This document shows, piece after piece, positions 44,093 to 53,376 of a stretch of 64,000 nt of DNA (its first letter is position 1; each line of letters opens with the position of its first letter). The translations under genes and the position numbers were made by a program. The notes beneath the pieces were generated by a model. The model saw only the letters and a program-made list of their open reading frames with translations. It was not told where the DNA came from and made no database searches. Source of the DNA: Deltaproteobacteria bacterium (GTDB lineage Bacteria > Desulfobacterota > DSM-4660 > Desulfatiglandales > HGW-15); assembly GCA_020060215.1 (NCBI GenBank), contig JAGVAP010000053.1, forward strand, positions 1 to 64,000, written 5' to 3'.

Positions 44093-45760
44093 ATGTCTGG
44101 ATCTTTGAAAAGGGTGTGGTTCGCCTGTATCGGACTCCTTCTGATCTTCTCCATCGCCGAGGGGGTCTTCCTGCGCTCCGCAGCGGCGGCCGGGAGCCGT
44201 GGGATCGCGGCCGTTCTCCCCTTTCAGGTTCATGCCTCCGAGCCGATGGGAACCTTCGGGACGGCCCTTCAGAAGATGCTGGGCGCCATGCTGGCGGAAA
44301 AGGGCATCGACGCTGCGGCCCCGGATGTGACGGAAATGCCCGCCAGATTCCGAGGCTTCGAATCTTCGGACCTGACCGCCCTCGGAGAAAGGCTGGGTGC
44401 GAAATGGCTGATCTCAGGAACCCTGACCATGGTCGGGCAGAAGGCGAGCCTCGGCGTCAAGCTCCTCGATATCTCTGAGGAGGTACAGCCCGCAGTCGTG
44501 TTTTCCTCTGACTGCGCCCTGGAGGAACTCGACCGCATGATCCAGGACGCAGCGGTCAGCGTACACGATCATATTGCGTCCACCATTCCGATCGAATCTC
44601 TCCGCGTGGTCGGAAACAGGCGAATCGAGGGGGAGGCCATCCTGGCCGTGGTCCAGACCCAAAGGGGGGCGAGATTCGATCGGGCGAAAATCGACGAGGA
44701 TCTTCGCGCCATATATAAGATGGGCTTTTTCAAGGAGGTACAGGTCCGAACGGAAAACGGTAGCGGAGGCAAGATCATCGTCTTCGAAGTGCGGGAAAAA
44801 CCCGCCGTTTCCAGGATCACCTTCGAGGGAAATCGCCGCATCCGTGAAGATGAACTGCAAAAAGAGGTGGAGATCAGGCTCTACACCATCCCCGACCCCC
44901 ATGAGATCAAGCAGAGCGTTGGGCGTATCGCGGAATGCTACAAGCGGAAGGGCTTCTACCATGCGGTGGTGATGGAAAGGCTGGAGGATCTTCCCGATGA
45001 TCAGGTCGCCCTGGTTTATGAGATACAGGAAGGGGAGAAGGTATACGTCAGGGAGATCCGATTTACAGGGAACTCGCAGTTTCGGAGTCGGGATCTGAAA
45101 AGGGTCATGGAGACCCGCGAGAAAGGGGTTTTATCCTGGTTCACCGGATCCGGGCTCCTGGAGGAGAAGACGCTTGAATTCGACCTCCAGAAGCTTTCCA
45201 CCCATTACCATGACCACGGCTTCATCGAGGCAAGGGTGGGGAAGCCGGACATCCTCTTCGAGAAAGAGAAGGGGCTGATCCTGACGATTGAAGTGTTCGA
45301 AGGCCCCCGGTACAAGGTCAACAGGGTCAACGCCGAGGAGACCGGAGAATCCGGTCTCATTGCCGATCCTGAAAAACTGCTTACCAAGGTCCGTGTGGAC
45401 GAACAGCCTTATTTCAGCAGGGAGGCGGTAAGAAAGGATGCCCTGATCCTGAAGGATTTCTATGCGGATGAGGGCTACGCCCATGCCGAGGTGACCCCTC
45501 TGCTCAAAGAGGATGATCAGGCCCACCTGGTGGACATCACCTATTCCATAGCTCCCGGCAGAAAGGTACGCATCGATCGGATCAGGATTACGGGCAACAC
45601 CTCGACACGGGACAAGGTGATCAGGCGCGAGCTCAGGCTGCAGGAGGGGGACTACTTCAGCGGAAAGGCCTTGAGGAAGAGCCTCGAGAGACTCAACAGC
45701 CTGGGCTACTTCGAGGACGTGCAGATCAATCCCAGTCCATCAGGGAGATCTTTTAGATAA
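44093..45760 (+). CDS. bamA: BamA-like protein without a beta-barrel (POTRA-only)
   Basis: A 555-residue protein. Residues 1-34 are a signal peptide. Residues 40-160 are an extra periplasmic domain of TolB/FlgO-like appearance (IAAVLPFQVHASEPMG, WLISGTLTMVG). Then follow five POTRA domains, from about 165 to 550; typical strands and loops are VVGNRRIEGEAILAVV, ITFEGNRRIREDELQ, IRFTGNSQFRSRDLKRVMET and IRITGNTSTRDKVIRREL. It stops eight residues after the last POTRA's LGYFEDVQINP, where BamA normally continues into a 400-residue outer membrane barrel. The next gene starts 72 bases later and shares no barrel sequence. Either a deletion has removed the barrel, or a POTRA-only partner is encoded. 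The first 500 residues look intact. Confidence 0.8.
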   Translation: MSGSLKRVWFACIGLLLIFSIAEGVFLRSAAAAGSRGIAAVLPFQVHASEPMGTFGTALQKMLGAMLAEKGIDAAAPDVTEMPARFRGFESSDLTALGERLGAKWLISGTLTMVGQKASLGVKLLDISEEVQPAVVFSSDCALEELDRMIQDAAVSVHDHIASTIPIESLRVVGNRRIEGEAILAVVQTQRGARFDRAKIDEDLRAIYKMGFFKEVQVRTENGSGGKIIVFEVREKPAVSRITFEGNRRIREDELQKEVEIRLYTIPDPHEIKQSVGRIAECYKRKGFYHAVVMERLEDLPDDQVALVYEIQEGEKVYVREIRFTGNSQFRSRDLKRVMETREKGVLSWFTGSGLLEEKTLEFDLQKLSTHYHDHGFIEARVGKPDILFEKEKGLILTIEVFEGPRYKVNRVNAEETGESGLIADPEKLLTKVRVDEQPYFSREAVRKDALILKDFYADEGYAHAEVTPLLKEDDQAHLVDITYSIAPGRKVRIDRIRITGNTSTRDKVIRRELRLQEGDYFSGKALRKSLERLNSLGYFEDVQINPSPSGRSFR

Positions 45761-45831
45761 AAGGTCTTTCATTTCCATGCCTTGGTCCCTAGAATCAATT
45801 AGGAACCGAAAGAGAAAGGAGGTTGGAAGGG

Positions 45832-46656
45832 ATGGCGCATGCGGGTGTAAAGCGTATGATCCTGACTGAAAACGATCTGGACTTCCTGGTAGACACGGTC
45901 TCACCGGAAGTCACGGACAGACACCGCCTGAAGCAGATCATCCAGCACGACACCGATTTCAGGTCCACCTTTGTAGGGTCCGAGAAGGTCTTTAACAGGG
46001 TCATGGATGACGAGGAGATCTTTCTCAAGGTCTCGCCGCGGCTCTTTTTCGAGGTCCTGCTCAGGAGGGCCTGCAGCGATCTTGAAAAGAGGCCCTACAC
46101 CCTCGAAAAGACGAAGACCATGCGAATCCCCGTATTCGACTCAAAGGATGTGGTGGAGATCCTGACCAAGGAGTCTCTCGTCATCTATCTGGCCGATATG
46201 CTCTCGTCCTTTACCAAGATCGAGAGCTACAGCATGTCCTTCCGGGTCAGAAAGGGGGTATGGAAGAAGATCCATTTCAACGATCTCGATCTGGAGAGCC
46301 TGTTGAACATGGCTGAAAAAGTGGAAGATCCCTACAGGTTCGGGTTCTACAAGAGGATCGCCGACGTGTGCCTCTTCGTACTCGGGATTTTTCCCGGCCA
46401 TGCGGAGCGGGAGTACAGGTACCCCTCCTCCGGCGAATTGAGGGCCCCTATACCCAGTAGGATGCGGATCAGCCCCGAGGAGTATGAAAAGGAGGGCCGC
46501 AGGTTCTACAAACTGGCGGCCGAGCACCATGCGGCCAGGGAGCTGGAGCTCTCGGATACCTTCATGACCCTTCACGGGCATTTCGAGAAGGCGAAAAAAC
46601 CGCTGAACATGATCGCGGAGCGATATCTGCCCTACAAACGCTACGTATTGTTGTGA
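45832..46656 (+). CDS. Hypothetical protein, 274 residues
   Basis: Not recognised. A soluble, helical protein with no signal peptide. It contains LTENDLDFLVDTVSPEVTDR near the start and a mid-section LTKESLVIYLADMLSSFT that resembles conserved parts of unnamed deltaproteobacterial proteins. EEYEKEGRRFYKLAAEH suggests a helical C-terminal bundle. It may be related to regulatory proteins, but there is no HTH or catalytic motif. The ATG at 45832 has AGGAGG 10 bases upstream. Downstream of the BamA-like gene. Confidence 0.72.
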   Translation: MAHAGVKRMILTENDLDFLVDTVSPEVTDRHRLKQIIQHDTDFRSTFVGSEKVFNRVMDDEEIFLKVSPRLFFEVLLRRACSDLEKRPYTLEKTKTMRIPVFDSKDVVEILTKESLVIYLADMLSSFTKIESYSMSFRVRKGVWKKIHFNDLDLESLLNMAEKVEDPYRFGFYKRIADVCLFVLGIFPGHAEREYRYPSSGELRAPIPSRMRISPEEYEKEGRRFYKLAAEHHAARELELSDTFMTLHGHFEKAKKPLNMIAERYLPYKRYVLL

Positions 46657-46665
46657 TCCGCCAGG

Positions 46666-46702
46666 AACCCCTCCCCTAACCCCTTCCTCAAGGAAGGGAA
46701 GC
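46666..46702. repeat. Palindromic repeat, CCCCTCCC family, copy 2
   Basis: CCCCTCCCCTAACCCCTTCC followed by TCAAGGAAGGG. Its left arm matches that at 2886-2924 but its pairing is CCTTCC/GGAAGG. Confidence 0.6.
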
Positions 46703-46792
46703 GAGATGGTTTTCACCCCGGATCGGTCGAACCTCTCCGGGTCCTCATTAGCAGAGGTGGAGGGTTCGACGACAACAGAACCTGCGCACTCT

Positions 46793-46815
46793 GGAGCAAC
46801 CTCCCGGTTGCGATG
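46793..46815. repeat. Hairpin repeat GGAGCAACCTCC, copy 2
   Basis: GCAACC (46796-46801) pairs with GGTTGC (46806-46811); the core matches 7653-7675 almost exactly. Confidence 0.6.
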
Positions 46816-46845
46816 CCCATGCCTGCCCTGGAAACCCGCGCGCCC

Positions 46846-46871
46846 TCGCAAGCAGAGCTTGCTCCTACAGT
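46846..46871. repeat. REP-like repeat R1, single arm
   Basis: TCGCAAGCAGAGCTTGCTCC then TACAG, the right arm of R1 with one base missing. Confidence 0.65.
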
Positions 46872-47028
46872 TCTCGCATTGGACGCCGATGCTGGTCCCG
46901 CCGGTTCGACAATTTTGTCGGTAGAGCGCGAAGTAAATACGTAATTGTCTTCGTCGGCCTGAGGATCCCGGGAACCAGTTCGAAGCCAAGCACTTCATTT
47001 CCTTTGCTTTTACGCTCGCATACCTCAG

Positions 47029-47043
47029 TGGCACGATCATTGC
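47029..47043 (+). promoter_or_regulatory. Sigma-54 promoter for amt
   Basis: TGGCACGATCATTGC is an exact match to the -24/-12 consensus TGGCAC-N5-TTGC. It lies 29 bases before the amt start, the expected spacing for a short leader. It suggests activation by an NtrC- or NifA-type activator under nitrogen limitation. Confidence 0.85.
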
Positions 47044-47072
47044 CCTAATCCCCGCTCAAAAGGAGGTGGGAC

Positions 47073-48293
47073 ATGAACGCTGGCGACACGAGCTTTGTAC
47101 TGGTATCGGCGGCCCTGGTCATGTTGATGACGCCGGGGTTGGCCCTTTTCTACGGCGGGATGGTTCGCGGAAAGAATGTACTCGGAACGGTTATGCAGAG
47201 TTTCATCATCCTGGGGGTCGTCACCCTGCAATGGGTGCTCTGGGGTTATTCCCTGGCCTTCGGCCCCGATCACGGCGGCATCATCGGCGGCCTCGACTGG
47301 CTGGGCCTGGTGGGCGTCGGTCTGGAACCGCACCCCACCTATGGACCCACGATTCCGCACCTCGCATTCATGGTCTTTCAGTGCATGTTTGCAGTGATCA
47401 CCCCTGCCCTCATCACGGGCGCCTTCGCCGAAAGGATGAAGTTCGGCGCCTTTCTGCTCTTCACGCTTCTCTGGGCCACATTCGTGTACAACCCTCTTGC
47501 CCATTGGGTCTGGGGCAGCGGCGGTTGGATGGCCGGGCTGGGTGCACTGGATTTTGCGGGAGGCACGGTCGTCCATATCAGCTCGGGCGTCTCCGCACTG
47601 GCGGCCGCCCTGGTCATCGGCAGGAGGATGGGATACGGCAGCACCGCGTATATCCCGCACAATCTCCCCATGACCCTTACAGGAGCCGCCCTTCTCTGGT
47701 TCGGATGGTTCGGGTTCAACGCGGGAAGCGCCCTCGCCGCCAACGGGCTCGCAGCAAGCGCATTTGTGGTGACCCATGTGGCTTCCGCAGTAGGCGCCCT
47801 TTCGTGGATTCTCGTGGAATACATCCACAGGGGGAAGCCCACCACCCTGGGGGCGGCCAGCGGTGCGGTGGCAGGCCTCGTCGCCATCACTCCGGGTTCC
47901 GGGTTCGTCGGCCCCGTGTCCGCCGTCATCATCGGAGGACTCGCAGGGTTTATCTGCTACGGGGGGGTGGTGCTGAAGGGAAAACTCGGCTACGACGACT
48001 CCCTGGATGTGGTCGGCGTGCACGGGTTCGGAGGCACCTGGGGTGCCTTGGCCACGGGCCTCTTTGCGAGCAAGGCCGTGAACCCCGCCGGCGCCGACGG
48101 GCTGTTCTTCGGGAATGGAGGCCAGCTTTTCGTCCAGTTTGTCTCCGTGATCGTGACCATGGTCTTCGCATTCGTCATGACCTTGATCCTTCTCAAGGTG
48201 GTGGACCTCCTCATAGGGATCCGTGTAGACTCGGAAGACGAGGAGCGCGGTCTGGACATCAGCCTCCACAACGAAAAAGGGTATACCTTCTGA
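47073..48293 (+). CDS. amt: Ammonium transporter Amt
   Basis: A 406-residue inner-membrane channel for ammonium. It has 11 hydrophobic helices and no signal peptide; the N-terminal part is MLMTPGLALFYGGMVRGKN. The pore's twin His pair is visible: the first in FAGGTVVHISSG (about 170), the second in VGVHGFGGTWGAL (about 312). AGGAGGTGGG precedes the ATG. It forms an operon with glnK and glnD behind a sigma-54 promoter, so it is expressed when nitrogen is scarce. Confidence 0.95.
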   Translation: MNAGDTSFVLVSAALVMLMTPGLALFYGGMVRGKNVLGTVMQSFIILGVVTLQWVLWGYSLAFGPDHGGIIGGLDWLGLVGVGLEPHPTYGPTIPHLAFMVFQCMFAVITPALITGAFAERMKFGAFLLFTLLWATFVYNPLAHWVWGSGGWMAGLGALDFAGGTVVHISSGVSALAAALVIGRRMGYGSTAYIPHNLPMTLTGAALLWFGWFGFNAGSALAANGLAASAFVVTHVASAVGALSWILVEYIHRGKPTTLGAASGAVAGLVAITPGSGFVGPVSAVIIGGLAGFICYGGVVLKGKLGYDDSLDVVGVHGFGGTWGALATGLFASKAVNPAGADGLFFGNGGQLFVQFVSVIVTMVFAFVMTLILLKVVDLLIGIRVDSEDEERGLDISLHNEKGYTF

Positions 48294-48313
48294 ACCCACT
48301 TACCATTTCCTGA

Positions 48314-48673
<360 letters not shown>

Positions 48674-48680
48674 GATCAAC

Positions 48681-51314
48681 ATGGTTTCCGCCATCGATGA
48701 ACTGAAGCGCTCCAGAGACGACTTGTTCTCCGGTTTCTCCACGGGAGCGGTCTCGACAGCGCTTCAGGAGGGCTACACGGAACTCGTAGATCACTATTTC
48801 AGAAGCTGTTTCGTGGACGGCGCTCCGGGAAGCCCATGCTCCTTTGTCGCGGTCGGGGGATACGGGCGAAGGGATCTGTCCCTCCACTCGGATGTCGACA
48901 TCATCATCCTTTTCAAGTCCAGGATCCCCGGCAATGCCAAGACCCTTGTGGAGAAGATCTTCTACCCCATGTGGGACATCGGCCTGGACCTCGGCCACGG
49001 AATCCGCACCATCAGGGATTGCATCGGTCTCGCGGGGCAGAAATTCGAGGTCCTGACCTCTCTTCTGGATTCCCGTTTCGTCTGCGGGGATCCCGGTCTT
49101 TACTTCTCCCTGATGGAGTCCATCCAGAGAAAGGTCCTGTCCAAGAAGCCGGAGCGTTTCAGCAGATGGCTTGAAGAGATGAACCGTGTCCGTATGGCCA
49201 CCTTCGGCGATGCAAGCTATCTGCTGGAGCCCAACCTGAAGGAGGGGATCGGGGGGCTGAGGGATTATCATCATATCCTCTGGCTTTCCAAGGTCTTTTT
49301 CGAGCTTTCCGTACCGAGGGATCTGGAATATACGGGGATCCTGTCACACCGGGAGTACGGACAGTTGAGAAGAGACGTGGAGTTCATCGGTCTCGTGCGC
49401 AACCACCTCCACCGCCTGTCCGGGAGGAAGAACGATCGACTCACCTTCGATTTCCAGGAGAGGATCGCAACGGTTCTGCACTTCCAGGCGAAGGACGACC
49501 TGCTCGCCGTCGAGCAGTTCCTCGCCAGGCTCCATGCGGCCATGGCCTCCATCAAGTCCCTGTATCGCTCTTTCGTCCTCACCCACAGCCCCAGCAGGCG
49601 CCGATCCAGGGCCAATACCAGGACCCGGAAGCTCTCCGCATTCATCGATGCACACCAGGGCGAAATCCGGTTCACGAGCGCAACCTCCATCATGCCCAAC
49701 CCGCACCTGCTGATGGAGCCTTTCGAATGGACGGCAAGCCTGAACTATCCGTTATCGCTCGAGACGAAGAGACTGATCCGGGAATTTCTCTACCTGGTCG
49801 ACGACGAGTTCAGGGGATCTGAAAGGATCCGCAGCGGGTTCCTGTCGATCCTGAGAGCGGCTTACGCCTTCGAGGCCCTGGACCAGATGGATGAGGTGGG
49901 ATTTTTGGGGGCCCTGGTCCCCGAGTTCGAGCACGTGAGGGGGAGGGTGCAGTTCGACAGTTACCACATCTACCCGGTGGGGGCGCATCTTCTCCAGACG
50001 CTGAAGAACCTGAAGGGGTTGAGGCTGGAAAAGAACATCCTCCTTCTGGACATCCTTTCCGATCTCCCGGACACGGAGCCCCTCCTGCTCGCCAGCCTGC
50101 TCCACGACATCGGGAAGGTCGGGAGGAGCCATGCCCGCAGGGGCGCCATGATCGCCCACGGGATCCTCGACCGCATGGGATACGGCAGGAAGCCTGCCGA
50201 CGATGTGCTCTTCCTGATCTCCAACCATCTCCTCCTGGCCGAGGTGGCCACCCGCAGGGACCTCAACGACGAGAAGGTCGTGGTCCAATGCGCCCGCACC
50301 GTCGGGACGATCGAGCGGCTGAAGATGCTCTATCTCCTGACCTGGGCCGACTCCAAGGCGACCGGTCCCCGCGCCTGGAATGAGTGGACCGAGAACCTTG
50401 TGACCGAGCTGTTCTTCAAGGTCCTCCATACGATGGAGAAGGGAGAGCTGGCCACCGCCGATGCCTCCAGGAGGATCAAGGCCGCGCTGCAGCATGTCCG
50501 CAGGGCCATGGCCGGGCAGGTGGAGTCGGGAGAGCTGGATTCCATTTTCGACGCCATGTCCCCCCGCTACCCGCTGGAGACGGAGCCCAGGGACATGGTC
50601 CGGCATGTCTGCATGTACCAGTCCATCCGCCGGGACCTCCTGCGCCACCCGAGCACGACCTTCGCCTTGGAGACACGCAAGGAGCCTTCCGGGACGATAT
50701 GGGAGATCCTCTTTGTCGCCAAGGACAGGCCGGGGCTCTTTGCCGACATGGCGGGCGTCCTTGCCCTCAACAACATCAACATCCTCTCGGCCCACATCTA
50801 TACCTGGCTCGACGGAACGGCCGTGGACATCTTCAGGGTCAGCAGTCCCCTGGACCCGCTCCATACCGATCAGCTCTGGGATAAGGTAAGGGGGGATCTC
50901 TCGAACACCTTTTCAGGGAAGCTGGACCTGTCTGCGCGGCTGCTGGAGAAGGCGAACGGCCTCTGCACCCTCCCCAGGATGTCCCCTCGTCCTCCGGAGG
51001 TGCGGATCGACAATGTCTCTTCCGACTTCTTCACGGTCATGGAGGTCTTCGCCGACGACCGGGTGGGTCTCCTCCACGAGATCACGCATACCCTGTTCCG
51101 GCTCGGGCTGAATATCAGCGTTGCGAAGATCGCCACCAGGGGGGACCAGATCGCGGACATCTTTTATGTGCGGGACCTGGAGGGGCAGAAGGTGGAGGAC
51201 TTTGCCCAGGTCGAGGAGATCAGGAAAGCGCTTACCGAACGGCTGAAGGAGATAGACAGTGAACAGCAGTATGGAGCGGGCAATAGACCGTATGTAGCAG
51301 GGAGGAAGGAGTGA
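48681..51314 (+). CDS. glnD: PII uridylyltransferase/uridylyl-removing enzyme GlnD
   Basis: An 877-residue bifunctional nitrogen sensor that uridylylates PII when glutamine is low and removes UMP when it is high. The nucleotidyltransferase domain shows GGYGRRDLSLHSDVDIIIL near 60; the HD domain has ASLLHDIGKVGRSHARRGA near 475. Two ACT domains sit at the C-terminus (WEILFVAKDRPGLFADMAGV, then VMEVFADDRVGLLHEI). The ATG at 48681 follows glnK by seven bases. The last 20 residues (DSEQQYGAGNRPYVAGRKE) are not family-like and come from a GCAGTA-type repeat. Confidence 0.94.
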   Translation: MVSAIDELKRSRDDLFSGFSTGAVSTALQEGYTELVDHYFRSCFVDGAPGSPCSFVAVGGYGRRDLSLHSDVDIIILFKSRIPGNAKTLVEKIFYPMWDIGLDLGHGIRTIRDCIGLAGQKFEVLTSLLDSRFVCGDPGLYFSLMESIQRKVLSKKPERFSRWLEEMNRVRMATFGDASYLLEPNLKEGIGGLRDYHHILWLSKVFFELSVPRDLEYTGILSHREYGQLRRDVEFIGLVRNHLHRLSGRKNDRLTFDFQERIATVLHFQAKDDLLAVEQFLARLHAAMASIKSLYRSFVLTHSPSRRRSRANTRTRKLSAFIDAHQGEIRFTSATSIMPNPHLLMEPFEWTASLNYPLSLETKRLIREFLYLVDDEFRGSERIRSGFLSILRAAYAFEALDQMDEVGFLGALVPEFEHVRGRVQFDSYHIYPVGAHLLQTLKNLKGLRLEKNILLLDILSDLPDTEPLLLASLLHDIGKVGRSHARRGAMIAHGILDRMGYGRKPADDVLFLISNHLLLAEVATRRDLNDEKVVVQCARTVGTIERLKMLYLLTWADSKATGPRAWNEWTENLVTELFFKVLHTMEKGELATADASRRIKAALQHVRRAMAGQVESGELDSIFDAMSPRYPLETEPRDMVRHVCMYQSIRRDLLRHPSTTFALETRKEPSGTIWEILFVAKDRPGLFADMAGVLALNNINILSAHIYTWLDGTAVDIFRVSSPLDPLHTDQLWDKVRGDLSNTFSGKLDLSARLLEKANGLCTLPRMSPRPPEVRIDNVSSDFFTVMEVFADDRVGLLHEITHTLFRLGLNISVAKIATRGDQIADIFYVRDLEGQKVEDFAQVEEIRKALTERLKEIDSEQQYGAGNRPYVAGRKE

Positions 51315-51372
51315 GGAGTCAAACGGCCTTGCAGCAGTCCACCCCGTTGTTCTGGCGCTGAGGAGGAGCCCC

Positions 51373-51705
51373 TCAATGCAGGAACCTCTGGTGGATCAGT
51401 GCTCCCAGAAACCACACCCCGAAGCTTGCCGCAAGAACCGCCGGTAGGGAGAGATGCCTGCTGAAGCAGAAAAGGGCGGTCAGATAAAAGGCGATACTCG
51501 GAAGAATGCCCCACAAAGCGCCTTTGGTATACAGGACCATGAAGTCTGCGTCGCCTTGTTTGTCCGCATAGAGCCATATGAGCACGATCAGACCGGCAAG
51601 GGGCATGGTGGCGATGAGTCCGGCAAGGCTGGGAATCCTCTTCCCCAGCTGAACGGAGAGGATGATGACGGCGTTGCTGAGGAGAAGCTTCAGCAGGAAA
51701 TCCAT
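51373..51705 (-). CDS. DUF3147/GlpM-like membrane protein
   Basis: A 110-residue membrane protein with three to four hydrophobic segments. IPSLAGLIATMPLAGLIVLIWLY resembles GlpM and DUF3147 proteins. The C-terminal helix runs LSLPAVLAASFGVWFLGALI. The function of the family is unknown. It stands alone, convergent with glnD. Confidence 0.75.
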   Translation of the reverse strand: MDFLLKLLLSNAVIILSVQLGKRIPSLAGLIATMPLAGLIVLIWLYADKQGDADFMVLYTKGALWGILPSIAFYLTALFCFSRHLSLPAVLAASFGVWFLGALIHQRFLH

Positions 51706-51759
51706 GGGGGCCCCCTTATTTGGCCTCGGTAACTTCCCTGCAATTTGCAGAGAAGATCT

Positions 51760-51827
51760 GCCACGAAGGCACTAAGACACCAAGAAAACCACCATATCTT
51801 TCCTGGCGTCTTCGTGTCTTAGTGGCG
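51760..51827. repeat. ACGAAG-type palindromic repeat R2, complete copy
   Basis: Left arm GCCACGAAGGCACTAAGACA then CCAAG; right arm CGTCTTCGTGTCTTAGTGGC. It lies between the DUF3147 gene and the PLP enzyme gene. Confidence 0.75.
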
Positions 51828-51877
51828 GGCTTTGGTTGCGGCGCTTCCTTCCTCCAAGGAACCGACGCGTGGTACGG

Positions 51878-52849
51878 TCAGGAACCCGCCGCCGACCACG
51901 GGAGGCGGTCGAAATCCACGTTCCCCCCCGAGACGACGATCCCAACCCGTTTTCCCGAAAATGCGGCCTTGTGCTCCAGCACTGCGGCCAGGGGGACTGC
52001 CGAAGAAGGCTCCACGATGATCTTCATCCGTTCCCAGATGGTGCGCATCGCACTTACGATGGCATCTTCAGAAGCAGTGTAGATCTCCTTGACCAGCCCG
52101 CTGATAACGGCAAACGTGATATCCCCAAGGGAGGTCCTGAGGCCGTCCGCGATGGTCTCCGGATTGCGCATGGGGATAATCCGTCCTGCGTGGAGGGATC
52201 TGAATGCATCGTCCGCTCCCTTCGGCTCGGCCCCGACGATCAGGGTTCCCGGTGAGACCGAGGACACGGCAACGGCCGTCCCGCTGAGCAGCCCCCCTCC
52301 GCCGACCGGCGTCATGACGGCATCCAGCGCAGGAACCTCCTCGCAGAGCTCCAGTGCGGCCGTGCCCTGGCCGCAAACGACGCGAAGGTCGTTGTAGGGA
52401 TGAATGAATGCGGCCCCGGTCGCCTTGAGGACCTCGCCGAGGGTTTCTTCACGAGCCTCGAGCGTGGGTCTGCAGAAGGTGATTTTCGCCCCGTACCCGG
52501 CCACGGCCCTGACCTTGACCGGGGGGGCGCTCTCGGGCATGACTACATGGCTCCGGATTCCCCGCCACGAGGCGGCCAGGGCAAGGGCCGCGGCATGATT
52601 CCCGGAAGAATGGGTGGCAACCCCCCTGGCCCCCTCTTCTTCGGTGAGGGAAAAGACCGCATTGCAGGCCCCCCGGATCTTGAATGCCCCCACCTTCTGG
52701 AGGTTCTCGCACTTGAAAAAGAGCCGTGCCCCGGCCATCGCATCGATGGCGCTGCAGGTCAGTACGGGGGTTCTATGAATGAACTTGCGGATCCTCTCAT
52801 GAGCGATCCGGATGTCGTCGACTACGGGCAGATTCTTCACGGCCAACAC
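51878..52849 (-). CDS. Threonine/serine dehydratase-like PLP enzyme
   Basis: A 323-residue fold-type II PLP enzyme. The PLP lysine is in GAFKIRGACNAV near residue 52, the substrate loop is SSGNHAAALA, and the phosphate-binding loop is TPVGGGGLLSG near 175. The length and single domain (no ACT regulatory domain) fit catabolic threonine dehydratase or serine racemase. It would deaminate L-threonine or L-serine to 2-oxoacids and ammonia. There is a GTTCCGCC-type leader but no strong ribosome-binding site. Alone, near nitrogen genes. Confidence 0.87.
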   Translation of the reverse strand: MLAVKNLPVVDDIRIAHERIRKFIHRTPVLTCSAIDAMAGARLFFKCENLQKVGAFKIRGACNAVFSLTEEEGARGVATHSSGNHAAALALAASWRGIRSHVVMPESAPPVKVRAVAGYGAKITFCRPTLEAREETLGEVLKATGAAFIHPYNDLRVVCGQGTAALELCEEVPALDAVMTPVGGGGLLSGTAVAVSSVSPGTLIVGAEPKGADDAFRSLHAGRIIPMRNPETIADGLRTSLGDITFAVISGLVKEIYTASEDAIVSAMRTIWERMKIIVEPSSAVPLAAVLEHKAAFSGKRVGIVVSGGNVDFDRLPWSAAGS

Positions 52850-52929
52850 CCCCAGCTTGCAGAGGTCCGGGCAGCTTCGTAGAGGCGGAACCTAAAACCA
52901 TGGCGACCATTACGCTCGGGCACAAAGCG

Positions 52930-53358
52930 CTACAGCCGGTCCAGCTCGGACTTGGCCAGGACCATTCTGGCCCGGGCAAGCCTGGCATAGTACCCCTTCA
53001 CCTTTTTCATATCACCGGAAGAGACGGCCTTGAAGAGATCCCCCTCGAGTTCCGCGACCTCGAGCCGCTGATAATAGTCCAGGGACTCCTTCAGGTGGGC
53101 CAGTACGATCTTGCCGGTCACGATGGGATGGTTGTTCGTGACATTGGCATCCGCAAAGCGCATCCCGTGCTCCAGCTCCACCTCGAGGCCCGTGCAGAAA
53201 TCCGAAAGGGCGATCTTCATCCTGGCGGTATTCACCTTTGCCAGGATGACCTTCCCTTCCTTGGGAAGAACTTCGGCCTTCTTCAACTTTGTCCAGTCCC
53301 TGATCTTGAGCTCTTTGCAGACCCTCTTTACCTCTTCCACGCTGATGTAGTCGGACAC
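52930..53358 (-). CDS. Hypothetical protein resembling DUF5661
   Basis: A 142-residue protein. The stretch LEVELEHGMRF followed by TGKIVLAHLKESLDYYQRL resembles the core of DUF5661-type proteins, from memory. The rest is charged, helical and without signal or membrane segments. The start is GTG 53358, since AGGAGGG lies six bases before it; a GTG at 53376 would put the Shine-Dalgarno sequence inside the gene. It lies 18 bases after the PurF-like gene on the same strand, so the pair is an operon. Confidence 0.7.
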   Translation of the reverse strand: MSDYISVEEVKRVCKELKIRDWTKLKKAEVLPKEGKVILAKVNTARMKIALSDFCTGLEVELEHGMRFADANVTNNHPIVTGKIVLAHLKESLDYYQRLEVAELEGDLFKAVSSGDMKKVKGYYARLARARMVLAKSELDRL

Positions 53359-53376
53359 GATGTTCCCTCCTTTCAC

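Larger units (their letters stand above)
46657..47072. other. Repeat-dense gene-free stretch upstream of amt
   Basis: 416 bases without a gene. Three repeat families lie in a row: a CCCCTCCCC palindrome (46666-46702), a GGAGCAACCTCC hairpin (46793-46815) and an R1 arm (46846-46871). The sigma-54 promoter of amt follows at 47029-47043. Confidence 0.7.

Noticed and set aside
44093..45760. Frameshift into a hidden BamA barrel downstream
   Set aside because: Sequence after 45760 in all frames encodes the start of the 45832 gene, not barrel strands, so a simple frameshift cannot explain the loss.
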